Assembly: GCA_042569785.1 (NCBI GenBank)
Contig: JBHPGW010000017.1
Coordinates: 1 to 43,504 of the forward strand
DNA length: 43,504 nucleotides
Source: JBHPGW01 sp042569785
Lineage (GTDB): Bacteria > Planctomycetota > Phycisphaerae > Sedimentisphaerales > Anaerobacaceae
Reading direction: 5' to 3'
In this document: positions 26,059 to 33,841 of the stretch, one piece after another
Numbering within the stretch: the stretch's first letter is position 1
Layout of the letters: each line of letters starts with the position of its first letter
Translations under genes and position numbers: made by a program
Notes under the pieces: model-generated
Told to the model about the DNA's origin: nothing
What the model saw: only the letters and a program-made list of their open reading frames with translations
Database searches by the model: none

Positions 26059-27087
26059 ATGGCAAAAGCTAAAAAAGCGAAGAAGGATATTAAGCCAGCA
26101 GGCAAAACAAACGCTCTGGAAAATGTGATAGCACAGATCGAAAAGCAGTATGGCCAAGGCGCGATCATGCAGATGGACGAGCATCAATACGCCAAGATAG
26201 ACGGCATCTCGACCGGTGCACTGTCACTTGACCTTGCCCTTGGCGGAGTGGGTATTCCACAGGGCAGGATCACAGAACTCTACGGCCCGGAATCTTCCGG
26301 CAAAACAACGTTGTCACTGCACATCATTGCAAGCGCTCAAAAGAACGGCGGAGTCGCGGCGTTTATCGATGCAGAACACGCTCTGGATCCGACCTGGGCG
26401 AAGAAGCTCGGAGTCGACGTCAGTTCTTTATTGATCTCTCAGCCCGATACCGGCGAGCAGGCACTGGAGATAGTCGAGATGCTGATACGATCAAATGCGG
26501 TCGATGTCATAGTTGTTGACTCGGTCGCGGCACTTACTCCAAAAGCTGAGATCGAAGGCGATATGGGCGACTCTCACATGGGTAAGCAGGCAAGGCTCAT
26601 GAGCCAGGCGATGAGAAAGCTTACCGCTATAATCAGCAAAAGCAAAACCGCCCTGATCTTCATCAATCAGATACGTATGAAGATCGGCGTGATGTTCGGC
26701 AATCCGGAAACAACTACAGGCGGACGTGCACTGAAATTCTACAGCTCGATCAGGCTCGATATCAGACGCATCGCAACCATAAAAGGCGAAACCGCGGCTG
26801 TCGGTAACCGAGTAAGAGCCAGAGTAGTAAAAAATAAGATCGCTCCGCCATTCCGCGATACAGAGTTTGATATTATGTTCGATTCAGGGATCAGCTATGA
26901 AGGTGATATGCTCGATCTTGGCGTTGATTGCGATGTGGTGCAAAAAAGCGGTGCCTGGCTTAACTATGGCAAAACCAGACTCGGACAGGGAAGAGAAAAC
27001 GCGAAAAAATACCTCATTGAAAACAAAAAACTCTGCGAAGAAATAAAAGAAAAAATCCTCATAGCAAAGGGCCTTAAAAAAGAATAA
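26059..27087 (+). CDS. recA: Recombinase RecA
   Basis: This 342-aa recombinase forms filaments on single-stranded DNA for homologous recombination and induces the SOS response. The Walker A is GPESSGKTTLSLH near residue 73, with VIVVDSVAALTPKAEIEGD (Walker B), the L1/L2 loop region MGKQARLMSQAMRKL, and FINQIRMKIGVMFGNPET. The N-terminus is lysine-rich. GGAG precedes the ATG in the 21-nt gap after thpR. I saw no LexA-type operator in that gap, so any SOS control would act upstream of thpR or gltX. Confidence 0.98.
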   Translation: MAKAKKAKKDIKPAGKTNALENVIAQIEKQYGQGAIMQMDEHQYAKIDGISTGALSLDLALGGVGIPQGRITELYGPESSGKTTLSLHIIASAQKNGGVAAFIDAEHALDPTWAKKLGVDVSSLLISQPDTGEQALEIVEMLIRSNAVDVIVVDSVAALTPKAEIEGDMGDSHMGKQARLMSQAMRKLTAIISKSKTALIFINQIRMKIGVMFGNPETTTGGRALKFYSSIRLDIRRIATIKGETAAVGNRVRARVVKNKIAPPFRDTEFDIMFDSGISYEGDMLDLGVDCDVVQKSGAWLNYGKTRLGQGRENAKKYLIENKKLCEEIKEKILIAKGLKKE

Positions 27088-27103
27088 AAAAACAAAAACA
27101 GAG

Positions 27104-27123
27104 CCCCGAGCGTAAGCGAGGGG
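27104..27123 (+). repeat. Dispersed hairpin repeat, copy 1 (tandem G-A, GTAA loop)
   Basis: CCCC-GA-GC-GTAA-GC-GA-GGGG folds into a hairpin with a CCCC/GGGG stem, two tandem G-A mismatches, an inner GC/GC pair stack and a GTAA tetraloop. It is flanked by ACAGAG on the left and TAAAA on the right, the same flanks as the copy at 33766. It lies just after recA and could also act in 3'-end formation. Confidence 0.75.
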
Positions 27124-27130
27124 TAAAAAT

Positions 27131-27160
27131 ATCAAGTTGATCCTGTTATCCTGTCAAAAA
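27131..27160 (-). repeat. GACAGGATAACAGGAT-type dispersed repeat
   Basis: Read on the minus strand this contains TTGACAGGATAACAGGATC, related to TTGACAGGATTAACATGGAT at 41192 on the plus strand. Such ACAGGATTAAC strings are common degenerate intergenic repeats in environmental bacterial genomes (recalled). This copy directly follows the hairpin repeat at 27104. Confidence 0.55.
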
Positions 27161-27188
27161 AATAAGTAAAAAATTTTTGGACATTGAT

Positions 27189-29909
27189 ATGTTAGACGCA
27201 AAACAGATTAGAAGCGGGTTTATAGATTTTTTCAAGGACAAGGGGCATGACTTTGTCTCCAGTTCGCCGTTAGTTCCCATTAACGATCCGACGCTGCTGT
27301 TCATCAACGCTGGGATGAATCAGTTCAAGGATATCTTTATGGGCCTTTCGACCGCGTCGTACACTCGAGCTGCCAACAGCCAAAAGTGTCTGCGAGTCAG
27401 CGGCAAGCATAACGACCTTGAAGAAGTAGGCAAAGACACCTACCACCATACCTTTTTTGAAATGCTCGGCAACTGGTCGTTCGGCGATTATTTTAAAGCT
27501 GAAGCGATCGAGTGGGCCTGGCAGCTGCTTACCGAGGTTTGGGGAATCGATGCCGACAAGTTATGGGCCACGTATTTCGCAGGCGACAAAGCTGACGGTA
27601 TGGCCGCTGATGAAGAAGCTGCAAAGATATGGACCAAGGCGACGCCTATCCCGGCTGAAAGAGTTTTAGCATGCGGCAAAAAGGATAACTTCTGGGAGAT
27701 GGGTGTTACCGGGCCTTGCGGGCCTTGCAGCGAGATACATATCGACCTTGGCCCAGACAGATGCGATATGAAAAATGTCCTCGGGCACAAATGCGCTGTC
27801 AACGCGGGCTGTAGCCGCTTTATCGAATTGTGGAATCTGGTTTTCATCCAGTACAACCGTGACGAGACCGGCAGGCTCACTCCTCTAAAAGCCAAACACG
27901 TCGATACCGGTGCAGGCCTGGAGAGGATCGTCGCAGTAATGCAGAACAAGACAAGCAACTACGACACCGATCTGTTCATGCCGATAATCAATCATCTAAG
28001 CGAAATGACCGGCCATCGCTACACTTCGCAACTGGGCAACAAAACCGACAACGCCTTTCGAGTTGTCGCCGACCACATTCGCGCACTTGTCTTTGCGATA
28101 ACCGACGGTGCCGCCCCTTCCAACGAAGGCAGAGGCTACGTCATTCGCAGGATCCTTCGCCGTGCATCGAGGTTCGGCAGAGAATTCGATATGCACGAAC
28201 CTTTCATGCACAAACTCGTGCCGGTAGTCACCGATTATATGGGCCAGGCTTTTCCTGAAATTATCGAAAGGGCCGATTACGTCTCGATGGTCATCAAAGC
28301 TGAAGAAGAAAGTTTCGGCAGAACACTCGATCGCGGCATCGAGATTTTCAACACTGCCGCCGAACGAACACAAAAGGCCAATACCAAAACCATCGACGGT
28401 GAAGACGCATTTCAGCTTTACGATACTTTCGGCTTTCCACTGGACCTGACTCAACTCATGGCGAAAGAGCGCGGGCTCGATGTCGATATCGAAAAATTCA
28501 AAGAACTTATGACTCAGCAAAGACAGCGTGCAAGAGCCGCCCAGAAGGACAATTCCGGTTTAGCTGTTCTAACCAATGTTGAGCTGCCGGTAACCGAGGA
28601 CCTGCACAAGTATCATACAGATTCCTGCGAAAGTAAAATTCTCGGCTGGATAGACACCGAGGGCTTCAAGACCAGGGGCAAACTCAACGTTGACGACCAG
28701 GTTGCTGTCGTTCTCGATAAGACATGCTTCTACGCTGAATCAGGCGGACAGATCGGCGATTGCGGCTCGATCAAAACAGGCGATTGCTTATTTGTTGTCG
28801 ATGACACCGCAAAAATAGCAGACTGCGTTATCCACAAAGGCAAACTCCAGCAGGGCACTTTAGCAGTCGGTGACAAGGTGACAGCGACTGTCAGCAAAGA
28901 TAGAAATTCGATAAAGAAAAATCACACCGCAACGCATCTTTTGCAGTGGGCCTTGCAGCAGGTCCTCGGGGATTCGGTCGCACAGCAGGGCAGTCTGGTC
29001 TGCACCGATTATCTGCGATTCGATTTTACTCACCCTAAGGGCCTGACAACCGAGCAGACAAAAGAAATCGAAAAACTGGTCACCGAAAAGATCATCGCTG
29101 ACGAACCAGTTCACTGCAAGGTTATGCCAAGAGGCAAAGCTGACAAACTCGGCGCTATGGCATTGTTCGGCGAAAAGTACGGCAGCGAAGTTAGAGTAGT
29201 CGCCATCGGCGCAGCAACCGATGAAGAAATACCGGCAGCGTTCAGTGCGGAGTTTTGCGGCGGTACCCATCTCGATAGATTAGGTTCGATCAGCGGCTTT
29301 AAGATAATCAAAGAAGAAAGCATCTCCGCAGGAGTTCGCAGAATAACCGCTCTGACCGGACAAGCTCTTAGCGAATACCTGGAAAAACGTAGTGACGCTG
29401 TTGACATCCTATCTGAATTGCTAAAAGTTCCGGCCGACGAGATCGTCGATAGGGTGGGCAAATTAATAAAAGACAACAAAAAACTCGCCAAAGAACTAAA
29501 ATCAACAGCCAAGCAAAAAGGCTCTGACGTTATGACCGAAGCCAGGGAACTTCTGGGTAAATGCGAAAAGATTAACGATTCTGCTATAGTTACCTCTGTC
29601 TTGGAAAACACCTCGATCGACCAGGCTCGCCAGGCTATTGACATGATAAAGAAGAAAGCCAAATCCGCCGCGGTTGTTTTTGGTTTTGCCGATGGCGACA
29701 AGGTAACTTTATTATCAGGTGTCACTGACGACCTGATCAAGAAGGGCCTAAAAGCCGGCGACATTATCAAAAAGATCGCGCCGATAGTCGACGGCGGCGG
29801 AGGCGGAAGACCACAAATGGCACAGGCAGGCGGAAAAAATCCAGCCAAACTAAAAGAAGCGATAAAAAAAGCAAACGAACTGATAAAACAAAAGCTCGCG
29901 GAAAAATAA
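27189..29909 (+). CDS. alaS: Alanyl-tRNA synthetase
   Basis: This class II synthetase of about 906 aa charges tRNA-Ala and edits mischarged serine and glycine. The class II core has PLVPINDPTLLFINAGMNQF, TYHHTFFEMLGNWSFGDYFK and GAGLERIVAVMQ. The editing domain has HTATHLLQWAL and the zinc-binding CGGTHLDRLGSI. The C-terminal region ends with VDGGGGGRPQMAQAGGKNP, the DHHA1-type motif. I chose ATG 27189 rather than the in-frame TTG 27177 because family members begin close to the KQIRSGFIDFFKDKGH helix. No clear ribosome binding site precedes either start. Confidence 0.97.
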   Translation: MLDAKQIRSGFIDFFKDKGHDFVSSSPLVPINDPTLLFINAGMNQFKDIFMGLSTASYTRAANSQKCLRVSGKHNDLEEVGKDTYHHTFFEMLGNWSFGDYFKAEAIEWAWQLLTEVWGIDADKLWATYFAGDKADGMAADEEAAKIWTKATPIPAERVLACGKKDNFWEMGVTGPCGPCSEIHIDLGPDRCDMKNVLGHKCAVNAGCSRFIELWNLVFIQYNRDETGRLTPLKAKHVDTGAGLERIVAVMQNKTSNYDTDLFMPIINHLSEMTGHRYTSQLGNKTDNAFRVVADHIRALVFAITDGAAPSNEGRGYVIRRILRRASRFGREFDMHEPFMHKLVPVVTDYMGQAFPEIIERADYVSMVIKAEEESFGRTLDRGIEIFNTAAERTQKANTKTIDGEDAFQLYDTFGFPLDLTQLMAKERGLDVDIEKFKELMTQQRQRARAAQKDNSGLAVLTNVELPVTEDLHKYHTDSCESKILGWIDTEGFKTRGKLNVDDQVAVVLDKTCFYAESGGQIGDCGSIKTGDCLFVVDDTAKIADCVIHKGKLQQGTLAVGDKVTATVSKDRNSIKKNHTATHLLQWALQQVLGDSVAQQGSLVCTDYLRFDFTHPKGLTTEQTKEIEKLVTEKIIADEPVHCKVMPRGKADKLGAMALFGEKYGSEVRVVAIGAATDEEIPAAFSAEFCGGTHLDRLGSISGFKIIKEESISAGVRRITALTGQALSEYLEKRSDAVDILSELLKVPADEIVDRVGKLIKDNKKLAKELKSTAKQKGSDVMTEARELLGKCEKINDSAIVTSVLENTSIDQARQAIDMIKKKAKSAAVVFGFADGDKVTLLSGVTDDLIKKGLKAGDIIKKIAPIVDGGGGGRPQMAQAGGKNPAKLKEAIKKANELIKQKLAEK

Positions 29910-29951
29910 GTGATTAGCTGTTGTTGTAAGCTTTTGCGAGGGAGGCTGAAA

Positions 29952-31037
29952 GTGGATGAAGCTTCGGATTCTATTGTCAAGTTTAACTGCGAGAATTGTA
30001 ACAGGACGATCCGCGTTTCTAAAAAACACGCCGGCAAAAAGGGTAAGTGTCCGAAATGTAAAAGCATTATTGTTGTACCTCAGGGCAATCTCGCTGACAC
30101 AAAAGAACCTGATTTGGACCCGTCACTTTTTGACATTCAGCCAAAAGAAAACAACACCGTTGACGAGCAATTGCGGGTGTTATATGGCGGACGTACCGAG
30201 CCAGAGCAGACTCAGCAGGCGACCAGGCGTAGGCTGCCCTGGCTAATCGATATTTTACTGTATCCGACAGGAAAACCGGGGCTGATAATTCTTGGCATTA
30301 TTATAGGCCTGCCCCTGCTGATCAAACTCTTAACAAGAGTTATGCAGTATGTCGCTTTGGCGATTCCGCCTTTCTATGTCTTTGCGGTTTTGCTTTTGCC
30401 TGTAAGCATCTTTGTAAATATCACCGTCGCCCTCTATTTGTATTGGTATCTGGCATTCTGTGTCCGGGACAGTGCCGAAGGTAATCTCAGGGCTCCCGAT
30501 GTCCTGGCTGGCTCTGCGAGTCTGGGGGAAATGTTTTGGCAATTGGGCAAACTGCTTGCCTGTTTTATATTTTTTATTTTGCTGATATACCTCTATATTG
30601 CCGGCGTGAAAAAAGTTGACTTAAGTTTTGGGTGGTTTTTATTTTCAGCCATTTTTCTGATCCCTATCGAATTGCCGGAGGTTATCTATGGTGACATAGT
30701 TTTTCAGTTCGTACTGTTTTGTATTGTCTTTCTTTTTCCGATGACGTTGCTCGCGGTTGTTATGTTCGATTCCTTATCCGCTTTTAATCCGATCCTGATA
30801 ATCGGTTCGGTATTCAAGACGTTTTTTCAGTATGTGGGCCTGGTTCTGCTTTTCTGCGGAATTTGCGTTCCAATTGTGATAACGAGAAGGATCGTTTCGA
30901 TGCGATCGGTATCGCCGGCAATGCTGATACTGCCTTACATCGCAAGGGCGGCCAGTATCTACTTGCTAATGGTAGGCGCTCATATTTTGGGCAGATTCTA
31001 CTGGCGGTATCAGGAAAAACTCAACTGGGAGGTCTGA
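29952..31037 (+). CDS. Zinc-ribbon membrane protein of unknown function
   Basis: This protein has about 361 aa. The N-terminus holds a zinc ribbon of the kind widespread in planctomycetes, FNCENCNRTIRVSKKHAGKK followed by GKCPKCKS. A soluble linker follows, then about six hydrophobic segments from residue 110 to the end. The GTG at 29952 is the likely start because GGGAGG lies 6 nt upstream; a GTG at 29910 would add 14 residues and directly abut the alaS stop. The C-terminal part may be a DUF4013-like membrane domain, but I am not sure. The gene ends with no gap against the converging hisD. Confidence 0.7.
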   Translation: MDEASDSIVKFNCENCNRTIRVSKKHAGKKGKCPKCKSIIVVPQGNLADTKEPDLDPSLFDIQPKENNTVDEQLRVLYGGRTEPEQTQQATRRRLPWLIDILLYPTGKPGLIILGIIIGLPLLIKLLTRVMQYVALAIPPFYVFAVLLLPVSIFVNITVALYLYWYLAFCVRDSAEGNLRAPDVLAGSASLGEMFWQLGKLLACFIFFILLIYLYIAGVKKVDLSFGWFLFSAIFLIPIELPEVIYGDIVFQFVLFCIVFLFPMTLLAVVMFDSLSAFNPILIIGSVFKTFFQYVGLVLLFCGICVPIVITRRIVSMRSVSPAMLILPYIARAASIYLLMVGAHILGRFYWRYQEKLNWEV

Positions 31038-32354
31038 TTAGCCGTTGTCTTGACGGATACGAACACTGTTAGCGTGAGCGTCGAGCCCTTCAGCCTCAGC
31101 CAACCTAATAATGTCATCAGCACTTGCGGCCAATTGTTTTTTGTCATACTCGATAATACTCGTAGCCTTGATGAAGTCATTGCTGCTAAGAGCACTGGAA
31201 AACAGTGCGCTGCGGCCAGTAGGCAACGTATGGCTCGGCCCAGCCCAGTAATCACCAACGGCTACCGGTGAGTAATCGCCAATAAATATCGCACCAGCAT
31301 TATCGATTCTTTCAGCGATCTCACGGCTTTGGTCGCCACATTGAATCTGCAAATGTTCCGTAGCGAATCCATTTGCCCATACAATAACATCGTCCATCTT
31401 CTCAAACACAACAATACCGCTAAACTCTTTGAGGCATTTTTTTGTTTCTTCAGACCGGCTTAATTGTTCGAGCTGTTTTTTTAATTCATCGAGAACAGAG
31501 GTCGCGAATTCTTGTGAATCGGTGAAAACAAGTGCGCTTCCCGGTGCGTGTTCAGCCTGACTAAGCATATCCGCTGCCACCCAGGCTGGGTTTGCACTAT
31601 CATCAGCGATTATCAACACTTCACTTGGCCCGGCTACCGAGTCAATACTAGTCAAGCCAGAAACAATTTGTTTCGCTGTTTGTACCCACTGATTACCCGG
31701 GCCTACTATTTTATATACCTGCTCAATAGTTTCGGTCCCATACGCTAATGCCGCTACAGCTTGTGCTCCGCCAATACGGTAGACTTCATCAATCCCAAGT
31801 TCGTAACACACTGCCAATATATCAGGATGAATACTGCCATTATATCTTGGCGGAGAAACTATAACGATCTCTTTAACACCGGCTACCTGTGCTGGAACCG
31901 CTGTCATTATTACGGTAGACGGCAAAGGAGCCGACGCACCCGGTACGCAAATGCCAACTCTTTTTATAGGCGTATACTTTATGCCTTGATGTGTACTGTT
32001 GCCGATGAAGATTTCTGTTTGATACTTTCTTACATTCTCAATCGCTTTTTGAAGTGACTTCAAAAGAGTGGGGTCAATTTCATCGTGAGCTTTTTTTAAC
32101 TCATCTTTTGACACTCGAAACTGTTCTGGTGTTAGTTTAATGCCATCAAATTTTTCTGTATACTGCGCAACAGCTTCATCACCATCATTTGAAACCGCCC
32201 CAAGAATGTCTACTACTTTTTGATGATTTTCAGCGTGATGGACACCTACTCCGAAAAATGCCATGCCAGCCATCGCCATATAACATTTATTCAACTTATC
32301 ATCGAAATCAGCTTGGTCGTATGAAATCAGTATTTGATCCAATTCGTTACTCAC
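31038..32354 (-). CDS. hisD: Histidinol dehydrogenase
   Basis: This 438-aa zinc enzyme carries out the last two steps of histidine synthesis, oxidising histidinol to histidine with NAD. VCVPGASAPLPSTVIMTAVP, IVGPGNQWVQTAKQ, AGPSEVLIIADDSANP, GPSHTLPTGRSALFSSALS and the C-terminal AEAEGLDAHANSVRIR are family signatures, including the catalytic and zinc-binding histidines. It starts at GTG 32354 with AAGGA 6 nt upstream, which lies inside the end of the preceding gene's spacer. No other his genes are present. Confidence 0.96.
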   Translation of the reverse strand: MSNELDQILISYDQADFDDKLNKCYMAMAGMAFFGVGVHHAENHQKVVDILGAVSNDGDEAVAQYTEKFDGIKLTPEQFRVSKDELKKAHDEIDPTLLKSLQKAIENVRKYQTEIFIGNSTHQGIKYTPIKRVGICVPGASAPLPSTVIMTAVPAQVAGVKEIVIVSPPRYNGSIHPDILAVCYELGIDEVYRIGGAQAVAALAYGTETIEQVYKIVGPGNQWVQTAKQIVSGLTSIDSVAGPSEVLIIADDSANPAWVAADMLSQAEHAPGSALVFTDSQEFATSVLDELKKQLEQLSRSEETKKCLKEFSGIVVFEKMDDVIVWANGFATEHLQIQCGDQSREIAERIDNAGAIFIGDYSPVAVGDYWAGPSHTLPTGRSALFSSALSSNDFIKATSIIEYDKKQLAASADDIIRLAEAEGLDAHANSVRIRQDNG

Positions 32355-32367
32355 GCTTTATCCTTTA

Positions 32368-33195
32368 TCAGTTGAAGTTTCCGTGGGTGTATATTCTTTT
32401 TGCTCTTTGCAGCAGCAGGTAGTGTTTGTCTTTATATTTAGTTACGATGCCGGCCACTTTGAATCGCGGCGGATCGAGCAAACGAGATTGCTTATCCACC
32501 GCTCGTTCAAGTATGTTGCAAGGCAGTAGTGGAAATGAAACCTGGCCAGCCTTTCTGCCCAGACCATCGAGAACAAAAGAGTATTCTTGATTCGGGTCAC
32601 GGGTCACGGGCCACGGGCCACGAATAAAGCCGATGCGATCTGCTAAGATGGAATCCTGCTTCAAGTTCAGTCCCTCTTCCAACTGCTCGGTGCGGACGAT
32701 CTTTCTCGTTCGCAGTTTCGCGAGCACTTCCTTAGGTATCATCAGCGTATCGTTGGGATCATTAATTGACGGGGCTTTCTGTGATTGATTGGGCTCGGTA
32801 TCTTTGGGCCTGGCAGGCTTAGCTTCACTTATCTCCACAAAGTACCACACAAAGATATAGTTCCTGCCTTCGTATTGAGTAACTCTGCCCCAGAGCTTGT
32901 AGTTGCCGCTCGCGTGCTTCTTCGTACTGGCGATCAACTTCTCCAGTCCCGCTGACGGCAAAAAAGCGATCGGCTTATCGGCTTTGGCAACACCTTTGTC
33001 ATCGGTGACATCTGAAAATGGCATGAAGTACCAGGTCGCCTTATTACCAGCTGTAACAACTCTGCCGTCGACTCCCGACATGGCGAATCCGTCCCGTAGG
33101 GGTTTGGGTTTCCTGGGACGCTTGACAGCTTCTTTGCCGCCGGCGACCCCGACAATGGTAATCAGAAAAGCAAGTATCAGAATTTTTTTGATCAT
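32368..33195 (-). CDS. Secreted hypothetical protein
   Basis: I do not recognise this family. The 275-aa product starts with a signal peptide (MIKKILILAFLITIVGVAGG). It then has two similar-looking blocks, each with a K-x-x-G-x-V-T-x-Y motif: LWGRVTQYEGRNYIFVWYF near residue 100 and VAGIVTKYKDKHYLLLQRA near the end, suggesting two related beta-rich domains. A proline- and lysine-rich linker (AKPARPKDTEPNQSQKAP) separates them. The segment RGPWPVTRDPNQ is encoded by four tandem heptamers. It lies between the LOG gene and hisD on the same strand, 13 nt ahead of hisD. An exported or periplasmic location is inferred. Confidence 0.7.
   Translation of the reverse strand: MIKKILILAFLITIVGVAGGKEAVKRPRKPKPLRDGFAMSGVDGRVVTAGNKATWYFMPFSDVTDDKGVAKADKPIAFLPSAGLEKLIASTKKHASGNYKLWGRVTQYEGRNYIFVWYFVEISEAKPARPKDTEPNQSQKAPSINDPNDTLMIPKEVLAKLRTRKIVRTEQLEEGLNLKQDSILADRIGFIRGPWPVTRDPNQEYSFVLDGLGRKAGQVSFPLLPCNILERAVDKQSRLLDPPRFKVAGIVTKYKDKHYLLLQRAKRIYTHGNFN
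32594..32621 (+). repeat. Four tandem heptamers GGGTCAC/GGGCCAC inside a gene
   Basis: GGGTCAC twice and GGGCCAC twice occur in direct tandem. They lie inside the minus-strand secreted hypothetical gene, in frame with RGPWPVTRDP. Because 28 nt is not a multiple of three, gain or loss of one unit would break the reading frame. Confidence 0.75.
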
Positions 33196-33204
33196 CGTTT
33201 TAGT

Positions 33205-33732
33205 TTACTCCGGCAAAAACTTTTTAAGCAATTCTATTATATCTTTCGGCTCATTGGCGGTTTGAACATAAATCCCGCATTTCGGGTCATCGATCTCTAT
33301 CAGCTCGATTAACGACTTCCAAAAACCTCCGACAAGTATAATCGGTTTGTCCTTTTTTAGAAAGCCTTTGTTTTTTAATTCCCAGACCTTCGCCAACTCC
33401 AGCAGCGTCCCTGTACCGCCGGGCAAAACCACGTATCCATCGCCCAACTCTATCAATTTATCAAGCCTTTCTGTAAGGCAGCCGGTTTTAATTTCACTGC
33501 TGACATACTTATTTGCATCTGACGAAAAAGCCGAGCACGTAACCCCTACAACCTCGCCGCCGTTATCGAAGGCCCCCTTCGCAGCTGCCAGCATAGTCCC
33601 GCCATAACCACCATTAGCTATAACAAAACCACTGTGAGCCAACACCGAACCAACATCATAGGCCAGTTGATAAACCGCATCGCCAACTCCAGCCCGAGAC
33701 GTGCCGAAAATGGAAATAGTTCTTATAGTCAT
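33205..33732 (-). CDS. LOG-family (SLOG fold) protein
   Basis: This is a 175-aa Rossmann-like protein. It has ISIFGTSRAGVGD at the N-terminus, VIANGGYGGTMLAAAKGAFD and the nucleotide-binding motif LPGGTGTLLELAKVWEL, which is the PGG-x-GT-x-x-E signature of the lysine decarboxylase-like/LOG family. Some members release cytokinin-type free bases from nucleotides, but bacterial cellular roles vary and many are unassigned. It is 9 nt upstream of the secreted hypothetical gene. The start at ATG 33732 fits the family. Confidence 0.85.
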   Translation of the reverse strand: MTIRTISIFGTSRAGVGDAVYQLAYDVGSVLAHSGFVIANGGYGGTMLAAAKGAFDNGGEVVGVTCSAFSSDANKYVSSEIKTGCLTERLDKLIELGDGYVVLPGGTGTLLELAKVWELKNKGFLKKDKPIILVGGFWKSLIELIEIDDPKCGIYVQTANEPKDIIELLKKFLPE

Positions 33733-33765
33733 TCAGGCAACCTCTAATAATTGCCCCAACAGAGC

Positions 33766-33785
33766 CCCGACCGTCAGGGAGGGGT
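33766..33785 (+). repeat. Dispersed hairpin repeat, copy 2 (tandem G-A, GTCA loop)
   Basis: CCCC-GA-CC-GTCA-GG-GA-GGGG has the same architecture as the copy at 27104. The inner pair stack changes from GC/GC to CC/GG, so pairing is kept while the sequence differs. The flanks ACAGAG and TAAAA are identical to those of copy 1. Confidence 0.75.
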
Positions 33786-33802
33786 AAAAGCATTACTGTT
33801 AG

Positions 33803-33821
33803 CCCCCTGCACCGCAGGGGG
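33803..33821. other. Stem-loop between acn and the LOG gene
   Basis: CCCCCTGC-ACC-GCAGGGGG is a perfect 8-bp stem with a 3-nt loop, 20 nt beyond the stop of acn on the minus strand. It lacks a T-tract in the acn direction, so it may stabilise the transcript end or be another dispersed palindrome rather than a classical terminator. Confidence 0.5.
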
Positions 33822-33841
33822 TTTATGCCTTTGCCCTTTTT

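Noticed and set aside
29111..30067. 318-codon open frame antisense to alaS
   Set aside because: It mirrors the codon phase of a strongly conserved gene, starts in the next gene, and its product is low-complexity serine/leucine/alanine-rich.
33803..33821. Classical intrinsic terminator for acn
   Set aside because: The stem is perfect, but no T-tract follows it in the acn direction, so it is listed only as a stem-loop.
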